Shown here piece by piece: positions 50,061 through 62,030 of a DNA stretch of 64,000 bases (positions within the stretch are counted from its first letter, which is position 1; every line of letters starts with the position of its first letter). The notes under the pieces are model-generated. The model did not search any database and was not told the origin of the DNA. It worked only from the letters and a program-made list of their open reading frames with translations. Made by a program: the position numbers and the translations under genes. Source of the DNA: Sphaeroforma sirkka (lineage: Eukaryota; Opisthokonta; Ichthyosporea; Ichthyophonida); contig LUCW03000039.1 in NCBI GenBank assembly GCA_001586965.3, positions 32,501 through 96,500 on the forward strand, in the 5' to 3' direction.

Positions 50061-51461
50061 TACGAAAACTGTTTGAGAGATACGTTCATCTCCTTTGGTA
50101 TAGATTTTATTGAACATTTTCTCATAATCTTGCTCTAGTGCGTACATATGGTACTGTCAGTGCTTAACTTGGACGTCCGGTAAGTCCTTGCAATCCTCTT
50201 TGTGCCAACCGTTAGTACCCTTGCAAGTAGTACACTCTTTCATATAGTGTCCAAAATCTGGCTTGCCTGGTGCACACTTAACAGGGTCGTGTCTACCATT
50301 CCACTTGCCATTACGTTTTGTGAGGTTGTAACCACACTTCTTGCAAGGCGCTCTCACCTTCTTATCACCTTTCGGTTCGGTAGAAGTAGAGCCAGTACCC
50401 CTCCAGTAGTAGTGCGAGGTTTCTTAGTACTACGCGCAGTATTAGTCTCTACTGCGTTTCGCTTAGTGGGCTGGGTGTAGCTCGTGGTACTAAGTACTCT
50501 AGTAGAGGAATTGGTACGCTTGTGTACTATCTTCTCAAAGACAGACCAAGGCATAGATCGCAAATCACCATAGGCGATGATGTCATCATTGACTTTCTTA
50601 AAGAGGTTAGCTCCCAGAGTCTCCATCATCTGACAAATTAATAAATATTCGCCAGTACAGGTACGACCACCCATCCGAGTATTCATATGTGTCATATGAG
50701 CTAGAGCACCTCGAATAGTGGTATCGTTTGCAAAGAACTTGCGAGACTCTAGAAGTTCACGGTCACGTGCATCTTCAAAAAAGGTGTTAAGTATATTATC
50801 ACGCAACTGGTGCCAGGGTAGGGCTTTCCAGTTGGGCTCATGAGCCTTCAAGATAGTTCGCCATTCACCTGGCTCACAGAAATGAATAAAGGCATTCATC
50901 ATCTGCTTATCCTTAAGGCTGGCAGACTCCTTAAGTTGGTCGAAGGCCTTCAGTGTCTCCACTGTACTCTCATTAGTAGAGAAATCGACCTCAGCCTGCG
51001 CGTTACCTAGCTGCTTTATAAAGCTTGGTTCTAAGTGTTCACGAGGCTCATGCTCAGTGCTACGGGCTGCTAGTGCCAAGATGGTGTCTATTTCCTTTCT
51101 CTTGTTATCGATTAGATAGCGAATGTTATCCGCTTTCCTATCGTCAAGGTCAGAGTTATTCAATAGACGGTCCTCAAGGACTTGCATACCAGAGCGTAAT
51201 AGCCTGAGACGAGTATGTCTGGTTCTCGCTTCCTCATCCTCAGGATTAGAGCGGGAACTCTCTAACGAGGTACTGGTGTAGTGATTGCCAAAATCGTGAT
51301 TACCAGGGTTAGTTGGCAAATGAGGGTCGATATTACGAGGATGGTAAGCCTCATCGAGTTCCATACGATCATATCCTCTGACAGGGTTAGGTTTGTCAAG
51401 AGGATGGTCAATGGTAGCATCAGAGCTATAGAGATTAAATTTTGAAATATTTTCTCTCTCG

Positions 51462-51545
51462 CCAGTGGTAACTGGCTTAGTGGTAAACATACTGGCTGGT
51501 AAACCAGTAGGTCTCGGGTTCGAAACTCGGCCCGAATTTTTTTTC
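51462..51545 (+). other. tRNA-like module antisense to gag, copy 1
   Basis: On the plus strand a box A-like TGGCTTAGTGGT (51473-51484), an anticodon-like arm ACTGG/CCAGT with a loop containing TGGT (51491-51508), a box B-like GGTTCGAAACT (51517-51527) and a T-run (51537 on) are spaced as in a tRNA gene. No acceptor stem forms and the D stem is poor. Read on the minus strand, the same DNA is an open part of gag (SGRVSNPRPTG). It looks like a tRNA gene or SINE head that entered the element backwards and was kept in frame. Confidence 0.65.
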
Positions 51546-54017
51546 TTCTTCTTCGGTATAGGAAGAATATCAGCCAAGTGGGACACGATAGAGGGGTCCA
51601 CAACTGCTGCTGCCGCTAGCTCCTTCAAGAGCGCTTCAGTGCGGTTCAATTAGCGTCGAGATTGAGAGGATCCAACCACTCGTTGTCGGAAAGAAGGTAA
51701 CATGTGTAAGCCTTTAGGGGCACCTTTAAACTGGTACTTCTTACCTTGCCAAGTAAAGGAAAAGTATTTCCTATGAGGCTGATATATTTGTAGTTGATGG
51801 AATGCAGCTTTTAAGTCTATCTTGGAAAAGATAGTCGCACCCTCCATTTTGCGTAGTATCTCGCTTATCTTAGGTAAGGGAAAACTATGTTGCGGAATTA
51901 GGTTGTTGATTGGCGACAGGTCTAGTACTACTCTTGTTTTACTAAACGTTCCATCAGATCTATATTGATCGACCGCTAAGAGAGCTAAGTTAACTGGGGT
52001 TGCATCATAATTGATTTCAATTAGACCCTGTTTTAACCAATCCTCGATTTGGGTTTTGACAACGTCTTTGTGTCTCCAACTCACGTAGTTATGTGAAGGA
52101 CACTTTAACTTAGAGAAGTCGACGTTTGTTAAGTCAAGTCTAACGTACCCATTAGAGAACTTAAACATACACCAGTCAGTTATTGCAATCTTCCTGTTTT
52201 GTATAATTAAGTCCATAATTATATCGGTGAAGTGCGGAATCATATCCTTTGCTTCACCTTCCGGAGGTTTAGGTATCTTTAACATATTATCATCTGACTG
52301 ATCTTTATTCGGGTCTAGCCCATTAGGCAGACCAGTGAGTGTTATACCTAAACTGAGAAGATCAGTCATACCTATAATTAAATCGTATTTCTGAGACATG
52401 TCAGTAACGATTAGGTGAGTCTTCACTTCTCTTCTATCTGACAGCATTATGTGTGCATAGTCAATGGCTTGTTCGCAAGTAGTAACTTTGCCATTTCCCA
52501 ATATTAAATCAGTTGTTTCGTTATGGACAGCCATATCTGTAGCGTAGGCTACTCGGCGTGAGATAGCAGAGACTTCAGCCCCTGGATCAAATAGTGCCAT
52601 AACTTTTTCTCCATTTACGAAAACTGTTTGAAAGATACGTTCATCTCCTTTGGTATAGATTTTATTGAACATTTTCTCATAATCTTGCTCTAGTGCGTAC
52701 ATATGGTACTGTCAGTGCTTAACTTGGACGTCCGGTAAGTCCTTGCAATCCTCTTTGTGCCAACCGTTAGTACCCTTGCAAGTAGTACACTCTTTCATAT
52801 AGTGTCCAAAATCTGGCTTGCCTGGTGCACACTTAACAGGGTCGTGTCTACCATTCCACTTGCCATTACGTTTTGTGAGGTTGTAACCACACTTCTTGCA
52901 AGGCGCTCTCACCTTCTTATCACCTTTCGGTTCGGTAGAAGTAGAGCCAGTACCCCCCTCCAGTAGTAGTGCGAGGTTTCTTAGTACTACGCGCAGTATT
53001 AGTCTCTACTGCGTTTCGCTTAGTGGGCTGGGTGTAGCTCGTGGTACTAAGTACTCTAGTAGAGGAATTGGTACGCTTGTGTACTATCTTCTCAAAGACA
53101 GACCAAGGCATAGATCGCAAATCACCATAGGCGATGATGTCATCATTGACTTTCTTAAAGAGGTTAGCTCCCAGAGTCTCCATCATCTGACAAATTAATA
53201 AATATTCGCCAGTACAGGTACGACCACCCATCCGAGTATTCATATGTGTCATATGAGCTAGAGCACCTCGAATAGTGGTATCGTTTGCAAAGAACTTGCG
53301 AGACTCTAGAAGTTCACGGTCACGTGCATCTTCAAAAAAGGTGTTAAGTATATTATCACGCAACTGGTGCCAGGGTAGGGCTTTCCAGTTGGGCTCATGA
53401 GCTTCAAGATAGTTCGCCATTCACCTGGCTCACAGAAATGAATAAAGGCATTCATCATCTGCTTATCCTTAAGGCTGGCAGACTCCTTAAGTTGGTCGAA
53501 GGCCTTCAGTGTCTCCACTGTACTCTCATTAGTAGAGAAATCGACCTCAGCCTGCGCGTTACCTAGCTGCTTTATAAAGCTTGGTTCTAAGTGTTCACGA
53601 GGCTCATGCTCAGTGCTACGGGCTGCTAGTGCCAAGATGGTGTCTATTTCCTTTCTCTTGTTATCGATTAGATAGCGAATGTTATCCGCTTTCCTATCGT
53701 CAAGGTCAGAGTTATTCAATAGACGGTCCTCAAGGACTTGCATACCAGAGCGTAATAGCCTGAGACGAGTATGTCTGGTTCTCGCTTCCTCATCCTCAGG
53801 ATTAGAGCGGGAACTCTCTAACGAGGTACTGGTGTAGTGATTGCCAAAATCGTGATTACCAGGGTTAGTTGGCAAATGAGGGTCGATATTACGAGGATGG
53901 TAAGCCTCATCGAGTTCCATACGATCATATCCTCTGACAGGGTTAGGTTTGTCAAGAGGATGGTCAATGGTAGCATCAGAGCTATAGAGATTAAATTTTG
54001 AAATATTTTTTCTCTCG

Positions 54018-54104
54018 CCAGTGGTAACTGGCTTAGTGGTAAACATACTGGCTGGTAAACCAGTAGGTCTCGGGTTCGAAACTCGGCCCGAATTTTTTTT
54101 TCTT
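54018..54104 (+). other. tRNA-like module antisense to gag, copy 2
   Basis: The second copy of the module, carried by the doubled gag-to-RT segment. Box A-like, anticodon-like, box B-like and T-run parts are all present in the same spacing as in copy 1. Confidence 0.65.
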
Positions 54105-54199
54105 CTTCTTCGGTATAGGAAGAATATCAGCCAAGTGGGACACGATAGAGGGGTCCACAACTGCTGCTGCCGCTAGCTCCTTCAAGAGCGCTTCAGTGC

Positions 54200-54780
54200 G
54201 GTTCAATTAGCGTCGAGATTGAGAGGATCCAACCACTCGTTGTCGAGTTATGGCGTCCTCAGCTTCGGCCCCAAGATTTGAGCTGAATGGAATGGCTTCT
54301 CCATCGATGGCGAAACCGAAATTTTCGGACAGGTCCAATACTTCCTTTTCACTCCGGATTTGTGCTGGAGTGTCCTTTAGATGTGGAGTTATAATGCCCC
54401 CCGACATTCGTATCCACGAATTTTCCAGCCTTTCGACGTTTATCCCCAATATTTGACGGCACGTGGTCAGGGGGGGCAAGCTGGGGTCCCGAGCTTCACT
54501 CCTAGGTGATACACGGACACTGGCGAGCCTTTCCGCGGTAGTAGATACCTCTTCTTCCAAGGCTTTAGGATCCGACGAGTCATCCTCAGAATAATCCTCT
54601 GTACCAACCTCAGAATTTGCTTCCCCAACATTTTCCTCGGCAGGCTCAACTCCAGACAGGCTAGGTGTTTCCACAGGGACCTCAGGAACCTCGGCAGGCT
54701 TAGCAGGCTTAGAGCTAGCGGCTCCCTTGCCTTTAGAAGTACCCTTAGCCATAGTATTTGCTGGATAGTAAATCGATGTC
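54200..54780 (-). mobile_element. N-terminal gag-like region of the Ty3/gypsy-like element (fossil)
   Basis: The segment just inside the 5' LTR begins MAKGTSKGKGAASSKPAKPA and continues with an acidic Glu/Asp/Ser-rich stretch (EDYSEDDSSDPKALEEE). The composition is that of the disordered head of a capsid polyprotein. It occurs once, outside the doubled segment. Confidence 0.6.
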
Positions 54781-54831
54781 AGACAGTCTAGAAGCAGTAC
54801 ACTACTGTAACTACTAAATAACTGAAAAATA

Positions 54832-55424
54832 TGTAAACTTCGATGGAAATTACTAGGTTTCAAACTATAATAAACTAAAATACAATTTAGTCAGTTAGGA
54901 TTTAGCAGTGGTAGCTTGTGTAAGAATGATCGGGACTGCCTCTTGTTAAGAGCCTAAATATCCTCGATCACACAGGGCGTACCTCTAGCTGTTCTTTATT
55001 GAATAATTTTCACTAGAAGTACTAAGTGTTCATGACCACTTGCCTAATTTGTAAATAGACATAATAACGTAAGTCACGTTAATACATTAGCTGATATAAA
55101 TAAAGTTCCATCTGAAGAAAAGTTAAAAAAAGAAAAAGACTTATTGGATTTTGGAGATTGGCGGGAGGACCAAAATCTATAAGTAGTAGTTCGGAGATTA
55201 TAAAATTTAGTTTATAATATCCTACATCTACTAATGTCTCAAATAGGTCCAAGTAGATGAGTCATACCAAATACTCAGGCTATTGGAGCCATCAAAGTGA
55301 ATTTAGAACACTTTGGAATATTGGAAACAGAGCTTGTACTAAATTATTTAAAATACAATAAAAACCAATGAATTATCTCAATCGATCTTGATATTTTAGA
55401 CTGACCGGAGGCCGTATTTCTACA
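54832..55424 (-). repeat. 5' LTR of the Ty3/gypsy-like element
   Basis: 593 bp, the partner of 45225-45817, with TG...CA ends and followed on the plus strand by the CTAC target duplication (55425-55428). Confidence 0.93.
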
Positions 55425-55428
55425 CTAC

Positions 55429-55918
55429 CAAAAATGCTTTCACTATCCAGGGGGTCACTTTTACAAATTTGTAAGACGCTTTATGGGCAGAAAGACATGA
55501 CTTTCTATGGACCTGAAGTACAATAAGTATCTTAGATTCACCATATAGCCACATAGACTTTTACACTCTCAGGACACTAAAGACAGAGGGATGCCCTTAT
55601 GCCCATCAGAGATTTTCTATAATGATGTTTCCGTACTCCCGGCACTTCGGCTCCGAGATTAATCTCCATCTGTAATATTTCTGTGTCCTTCTCTGAGTGT
55701 AGATTCTCTCCTTGGTTGATACTGGGATAAATCTTGTTGAGCCTCCGGTGTTTGAACGTGTTTTATGCTTGGTAAACAATCCTGGTTTACTGTGATCAAT
55801 AGATAGCTGTCCAGTGTAATAGTCGATGAGACAGATGCCCGAACAACCAACTCAATCAATAGTTTCTAGTGGAGGCTACGAGTCTGAAACGATAGACGAG
55901 AGTAAAAATAGTTGAGAG
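55429..55918. other. Intergenic flank, nothing recognised
   Basis: Mixed sequence after the retrotransposon insertion site. Short frames present are not convincing. Confidence 0.5.
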
Positions 55919-56059
55919 ATGGTCGTTATGGCTACGATGATCAAAACAGATAGATTCAGAGAAAAATACGGTGCCCTGAGTTGTGTGTCGTCAGAGGAGT
56001 GGGATAACTATAGCTATAGAGATACGTACTCAGGGTGGATGACAACCGATAAATGGTAA
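55919..56059 (+). CDS. Possible small ORF or first exon, 46 codons
   Basis: An ATG frame of 46 codons with protein-like composition (TDRFREKYGALS, SSEEWDNYSYRDTYSGW) ends TGG TAA. Its last bases form a perfect donor AAATG/GTAAGT, so it may be a first coding exon that continues after an intron. A possible downstream exon after CTTAG near 56125 (FISSSKTDTASELLSSS) is in the wrong phase for the simplest join. No family is recognised. Confidence 0.3.
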   Translation: MVVMATMIKTDRFREKYGALSCVSSEEWDNYSYRDTYSGWMTTDKW

Positions 56060-57036
56060 GTTGCCTTTCCTCAGTTCAGATCCTTAAATAGTGTCCTATT
56101 AAATACATATTGATATATTTCTTAGTTCATATCTTCATCCAAGACTGATACTGCATCTGAACTACTGTCGAGCTCTGTAACGACGTGTATTTATCGTAAT
56201 CACAGTATTAAGCAAATGTAAGAAGGGGGCTCAGATTGTTGATTTGTGTGCTAGCTCACAAAAGAGAGACAGAATCGTTTTAGATCTACGAATAACTAGC
56301 AGTGTAGGTCAGATAAAATACTAATCACAGACACTTGTATGACACTAGTCACTAGAATACCACCGTAGAAGTTACCAGGGGTCTAGTCAGAGTATCTCTG
56401 AAAGATGATAAGGAGTCATAGTCCTGCACCCCAGTAGAAGATTACTAAAGGTAGATGGTCTATAGAGTTAGGGCATACGACTAGAGAATAGCTGACCTAA
56501 CTGGGTTTGAGATTGTACTCAAGTAGTTAAGTAAAGAAAAAATATAATCAGAAATAGGAATAATATTATTTATTTCAAAAATGACAAGCATGTTTGTTAC
56601 AATGTATGAACATATGGTATGGCTCTCATAGTCGCTGTAGTGGTTCAGGAAAGATTGATGGGAAAAAGTGGTCAGTAAAATCTCATTTGAAGCTTGGGCC
56701 AAGTGAGTCGACAATGGAAGATATGCGCTGAGTCAATTCGGGCCGGTGTTGACAAAACACTGTTACTATCGAATGTTCCATTTATTCGCTTGCTAACCTA
56801 CTAAGTAGAGTACCCACCTCTGTGGTACGGATCGGGTCTGTGCCGTATAGTGCCGCGGAATGGGTTAGTGCAGAGTATGAATTATCGAGAAGGACCAGGT
56901 TATCCGTCATAATCCGGTCGAGGAGCGAGGATGGGGGTAAACCAATGCCTCACCAGACCACGGATGAATTCGGTATGTGTTGGCTGGCCTGGATCGGAAG
57001 TACCATAGGCGGAACCAACAAGCGCGATGATTTGGG
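56060..57036. other. Intergenic and LINE 3' flank
   Basis: No supported gene. The right-hand part from about 56800, richer in G+C, probably belongs to the 3' untranslated end of the LINE on the minus strand. Confidence 0.4.
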
Positions 57037-58505
57037 TTAAACCGAAATTTGGAAGTAGTACTTCAACAGCGTGAATAGCCGGGGTATGGGGAACATCTGT
57101 TGGTGTGTCAGGAACGGGTGAGGGTATGGTGGTTCTTCAACATGCTGGATAAAAGATCCAAGGTGTTCGTGGAGGGTCCAGATACCGTGGAAGTCGTGGC
57201 ACTCCTGTAATTGCTGAAGGAGGTCAGGGCCAATGGGCGGCAGTTTTGGACCTACCAGGATGCGTCGAATCAGTTGTTGGATGCAGTTAAAGTGGCTGGT
57301 AGTGAACTTGTGGCTACCGGGGCAGACAGGGCAGAGACAGCCGTCGGTGCGGTAGTCGAGCAATGTGAACATGTACGTATTCGTTACAATCATAGCACAG
57401 AGCCGGATTGGTGTAGACTCGAAGCAACGATTGAAGCTGTCGTGTCTGGCTGTGTCTCGGTTTAAGGTTGGCGGTTTACCCATAACCAGTTGGTAGTAGT
57501 ATTGGCGCCGGGCCATTGCCGCGATCTCCTTGTTGGACCAACGTTTTGTTGAGTTCTTCCTGATGTCGTCACAGCGTTGGCGGAGGGCTACATGGTCGGG
57601 TGTATGCCCGCCCGGGTTTTGTGTACAGTTTTCAGGTGAGCATAGATACTGTACGGGAAGAGCAGTGATGGTTTGTCGTGGGCCCAGGCGGGTTGCGTCA
57701 GAGGAGTAAGTGGATTTGTGAGGGCCATTGAGTCGAGTTGTATTCCCAGGCAACCTACGAGGTAGTCCGCGAATGGTCGCGCGGGGAACAGGCCGCAAAA
57801 GTGAAGTAAGTTTGTTTGATGTTTGGGAAACCGAGGGTATTTAGTGCCCGTGATGATGGTTGCTGCTTGGATGAGTGCTGAGTTAAAGCGCTCGAACAGG
57901 GGATCCAACGCATCTTTCCATATAGGCGAAGCCCAAGAAATAATGTTCAGCCCATATGTAGCCGTGGATAGGATGAATGTTCTGAACATCACCAGTCGGT
58001 TGCGGGGGTGTCGCAAGCTGAAGCCATGGAAGCCATAAGCGCGGAAAGAGGCGATACCCAGTGACAATGCTACAACCAGAGATTCCATATTGCCATTCGT
58101 TCTATGGAATAGAGACAAGAGCGTGCCGCGGTATATCACTCGGGTAGGGACGCTCCCAAAAAGCGCGCGGAGGCAGTTGATCTCGTTTTCGGGCATTCCA
58201 GCGTGGCGCAGAAGCATCCATAGGCGTGGGAGAGCGACCTTGTCGTATGCCTTAGTTATGCCTAGACAGACGTCGTTCCACTCCTCTTCTGACTGTGTCT
58301 CAGATTCCATGGCGGCACGTGCTTTCTTGGAATAGTCGCGCGCGGGATTTGTTGCGTAGGTGATACAGTCGATGGCGATATCGGTTATATCCATGGGAGG
58401 GGAGGCGTTGGTCTGGGGGCGGCGGCATTGCTGGCATTTGTTGGGGCCGATGGATTTGATTTGTGGGAAGTATCTGGGGATCGAGTCCAAAGGTGTGGTC
58501 ACCAC
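57037..58505 (-). mobile_element. Dead LINE (non-LTR retrotransposon), RT C-terminal half
   Basis: Minus-strand frames 58505-57588 and 57798-57037 overlap and belong to one ORF2-type protein, so at least one frameshift lies in the overlap. The first carries LINE RT sequence (ITKAYDKVALPRLWMLLRHA, INCLRALFGSVPTRVIYRG) and then the thumb-like FRTFILSTATYGLNIISW. The expected middle of the palm, including the catalytic F/Y-A-D-D box, is missing between them, consistent with an internal deletion. The second frame has a Cys/His cluster (CLCPVCPGSHKFTTSHFNC) like the C-terminal zinc motif of many LINEs, followed by a conserved-looking tail ending at TAA. No endonuclease domain or poly(A) tail is visible, so the copy is also 5'-truncated. 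The clade cannot be fixed from this piece. Confidence 0.75.
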
Positions 58506-59300
58506 AGATACCGTAGTCCGTCAGCTTAGTCTCCCCTGGGAAACTAACACCCCCTACTAGGAAGTATACATAAGAAAATCAATGGCCTGTACGGCAGTCT
58601 TCATCAGTGGGAGAGAACTAAGGGTATTTAAAAAGGAATCCCTTCGGCTTCCCCACAGGTCACCTGTCAACGTAGTCCGCGAGCTTAGAATAGTGACGAC
58701 TCCAGTGAAATCAGCAAGTATGCCTATAATAAGGAATACTCATCTACCCATAACATATACTAAGGCATTACTCTCTGGTAGGAAAGAGACTAGAACAGTA
58801 CTTACTTTGTACCATAGTATTCATTAACTATACTCTAATCAATTTATTAATATACCCAACTAATTAGAATATAGCCCATATATTGCCCCTTGTAACAATA
58901 CTATTCACCCCTAAGCTATGATTTGTATAGATTTATCTGTCAGAAGATACAAAAGGTTATTTCGTGAAGAAAAACATTAAACACGTGACAGAAATACGTA
59001 TCTTTCGTGGGTTCGGACATGAGCAGCTCAACCAAATCAATGATACCCTGACACTACGGCTCAAAGATATGTCAGCATCATTAAGTAAGTCTGTCTTTCG
59101 TGGGTTCGAACATGGACAGCTTGTTGTAAGTCGCGTATAACTGTATCTAAACGTACTCCCCTCATGCAAAGGGAGACATCATTCCTTTATTAACAATCCT
59201 AATAATAATACATGAACCCAAACTTGTATGTGCTTTTCCGATCATATCGGATAAACCAAGTTTACAGATCCTAAAAATAATAACCAACATTAATCGAATT
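58506..59300. other. Intergenic with a short direct repeat
   Basis: No supported gene. TCTTTCGTGGGTTCGRACAT followed by GAGCAGCT or GGACAGCT occurs twice, near 59001 and 59093. The left part up to about 58560 may still be LINE sequence. Confidence 0.45.
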
Positions 59301-59315
59301 AGTAGGGTATTCCGA

Positions 59316-59354
59316 CCCCCCCCCCCCCCCCAAAAAAAAAAAAAAAAAAAAAAA
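59316..59354 (+). repeat. Poly-C directly followed by poly-A
   Basis: 16 C are followed by 23 A. It is a slippage-prone homopolymer junction and a likely place for sequencing or assembly error. Confidence 0.9.
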
Positions 59355-60058
59355 GGTGAAGCACTCGTAGTGTGCCAGATTAGAGAAAAGAAAACGCAGG
59401 AGTGCTGATATTTTCCGCAGAGAGCTAGAGCAGTGTGCTGGCGCTAGAGGACCCGAAGTAACGTCTCGAGCAACCTGTCGTTCTCGATGTATATAACTAT
59501 GTACAAAAAAGTGCTAAATCTGGTCACGGCGTCGTTTACGCATGCTCGTCTGAGAGTCTTTGTGGTCTCCACAATACCATTGGCATCGTCAAATGCCTCC
59601 GCTCTTTCCCATGTTGGCTCGCTCTCGTACCATCATACCAGGTATCTAAGTTTACCCGTCATCATTTGTGCTGTGTCTGATGATGTCTCTAATCTCGGAC
59701 CTGCCCTCTTGCCATAACGCATCGTCAAGCGGTGGGTCCGTACTACGGTGCACTAACCGGAAGAGTTCTACCCGTAGAGTCCACCAGTCTTTGTTTGTCG
59801 GCTCGTAACCTTAGCCCACTCTAGTCTTCACAATGTATAGGCCGAACAATGTACGCTCAGACTTTGCCATCACGATATCTCCTTCATCGAAGTGCACCAG
59901 ATTGTGGGCATGTAGGCGATCAAAGGTCTTTGTCAAGTTGTTTGGATCTTATGCAGCATAGGAAGGATCGTATCCTGCAATTAGTCTAAAACGTTGTATC
60001 ATGTATCGTTGATCAAAAATACACGATAAGCATGCAGGAAAACTTATACACACTGGAA

Positions 60059-60181
<123 letters not shown>

Positions 60182-61648
60182 ACAGGTTGAGCTTCGGGTG
60201 TAGCGTCGGTGAAATCAGTGAAAGGGACGTTTTGTCGACCGAAATATACACTAAAGGGAACACTCTTGTGTCCACACGAGATGAGAAGGTTTTGGTATAG
60301 CATTGTAAAAGGAGGGCGTTCGTTCCATGCCTGTGATATCGCCTCGCAACACATCCGAATTGAATGTGTGATGACCTTGTGGCGACGCTCCACCGCTTTC
60401 AACATCTGTGGGTGATAGTATCATGCGTGGAAATTTGTGTTCACCAGAAATCTTTATCAATGTTTGCACGTAGGTCTCTTTGGTCTTGTCCGGGGTGGCG
60501 CGAAGGATTGAAAAGCCCGTGGCTACATATAGTACGTATAGGATAAACTTATTCTTCTTACGGGATATGATCAGCATTGGGATATAATCCACTTGGATGT
60601 GATCCCAAGGGTACCGTGCATCAGTTCTGGTTATTGAGTGGAAACCTTTGGTAGCGTATCTTGACCTAGGCATACTCCACACTGTCGTTTAACTTCCGTT
60701 GCTAGCTCCGATGTCCCAGACCACATATGTCCATTGTTCTGTAGTTGTTAAACTGTGTCTGCCGCCCTATGGTGGCTTTTTTTCGTGCTGGGCCTGCGTC
60801 AGTTGTGTCCGTCGCAGTTGTTCGGTGCCAACGCTGATTATCCTTCTGTGTTGGCCATGGCTACAGACAAATCTCGCACCGTGTCTAAGCATCGGTGTAT
60901 GGTATGTGACGTGGCTCTGCATATCCGAGTCGATGTGAGAAATGCGGATCCAGCTCAAATCCACGTGACCCCAAGGTGTCTTCCCACACGCATACTTAGC
61001 GTACTTCAAAAAAATATATGGAATACGAGGCGCTAACACCAGTTCAGCCTGAAGTAACTGTGTAAGGTCAAATCATGGCGCTCGCTGCACCCACGGAAGG
61101 CACACCGTGGCACTCTCTCCATCTGCTCTTATCTTACGAAGCATCTTATGTATTAACTTCCATGGTGGGTTTATTCATTCATCTATCAAGGACCAATTAT
61201 GGTCAAACGCCCTTTTCCGATCATTCTTTGTCCAAAATCGAAATAGTGGTACATTACATGGGGCCGCAAATACGTCAATGTCGTTAGCTCCAAAGATCTT
61301 TTGGGCTTGCTTAAAGTAATTAAGAAATAAACAGTCTGCGTACAGTATCTCCGGCACATCGATCCCCGCCGTACCTTCATGCACCCTACTGAGTATACCT
61401 GGTAACACATTCGCCTCTCCCGGAATATGGGCAATTGTAAAAGCAATTATATAGTGCCACCGTTGTAGCATCGGATTGAGCTTGAGCTTGACCTGTGTGT
61501 TCATGTACACCAATGTCCTGTGGTCTGTAAAGATCGTAAACCGCTGCTAATCGAAGTGGTCGTGAAAGTGAGTCAAGCAATACACTAACGCCAGTAACTC
61601 CTTCATAGGTGTAGCGTAGTTCTGTTGGACACGATTCAATGTCTTATG

Positions 61649-62030
61649 CCTAATTTGTAGATAGACATAATAACGTAAGTCAAGTTAATACATTGGCTAA
61701 TATAATTAAAGTTCCATCTGAAGAAAAGTTAAAAAAAGAAATAGACTTATTGGATTTTGGAGATTGGCGGGAGGACCAAAACCTGTAAGTAGTAATTCAG
61801 AGATTATAAGATTTAGCTCATATTATCTTACATCTACTATCGTCTCAAATAGGTTCAAGTAAATGAGTCATACCAAATACTCAGGCTATTGGAGCCATCA
61901 AAGTGAATTTAGAACACTTTGGAATATTGGAAACAGAGCTTGTACTAAATTATTTAAAATACAATAAAAACCAATGAATTATCTCAATCGATCTTGATAT
62001 TTTAGACTGACCGGAGGCTGTATTTCTACA
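61649..62030 (-). repeat. LTR fragment inside the Ty3/gypsy fossil
   Basis: About 380 bp matching the LTRs of the 45225-55424 family, ending with ...GTATTTCTACA on the plus strand but lacking the TGTAAAC end. RT remnants lie on its right side and RNase H remnants on its left, so it sits inside the older pol. Confidence 0.88.

Larger units (their letters stand above)
49135..54245 (-). repeat. Doubled gag-to-RT segment inside the element
   Basis: Two head-to-tail copies of about 2556 bp, roughly 49135-51690 and 51690-54245, each holding a gag-like region, a Cys/His-rich small frame (CKKCGYN...KECTTCKG), the protease start and the N-terminal RT. The copies are almost identical, so this duplication is younger than or about as young as the insertion. 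Confidence 0.9.
45225..55424 (-). mobile_element. Ty3/gypsy-like LTR retrotransposon, structurally near-complete (fossil)
   Basis: Minus-strand element of about 10.2 kb with two 593-bp LTRs and the 4-bp target duplication CTAC at 45221-45224 and 55425-55428. In sense order: 5' LTR, gag-like region, a Cys/His-rich segment, aspartic protease, reverse transcriptase, RNase H, a D-M-F-A/N-P-P domain, integrase, polypurine tract, 3' LTR. Protease, RT, RNase H then integrase is the Ty3/gypsy order. The LTRs differ by about ten substitutions by eye, so the insertion is recent. The segment from gag to the start of RT is present twice in tandem. It looks whole in outline but is broken, with a handful of breaks besides the doubled segment. 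No primer-binding site was recognised. The sister fragment at 42130-43230 shows it is a family. Confidence 0.9.

Noticed and set aside
51025-51207. Plus-strand frames inside the retrotransposon (also 47668-47898, 50202-50480, 53581-53763)
   Set aside because: Shadows of the minus-strand gag and pol regions; they recur identically only because the segment is doubled.
51462-51545. A functional tRNA gene
   Set aside because: No acceptor stem can be formed and the D stem is poor; tRNA-like or SINE-head is the most that can be said.
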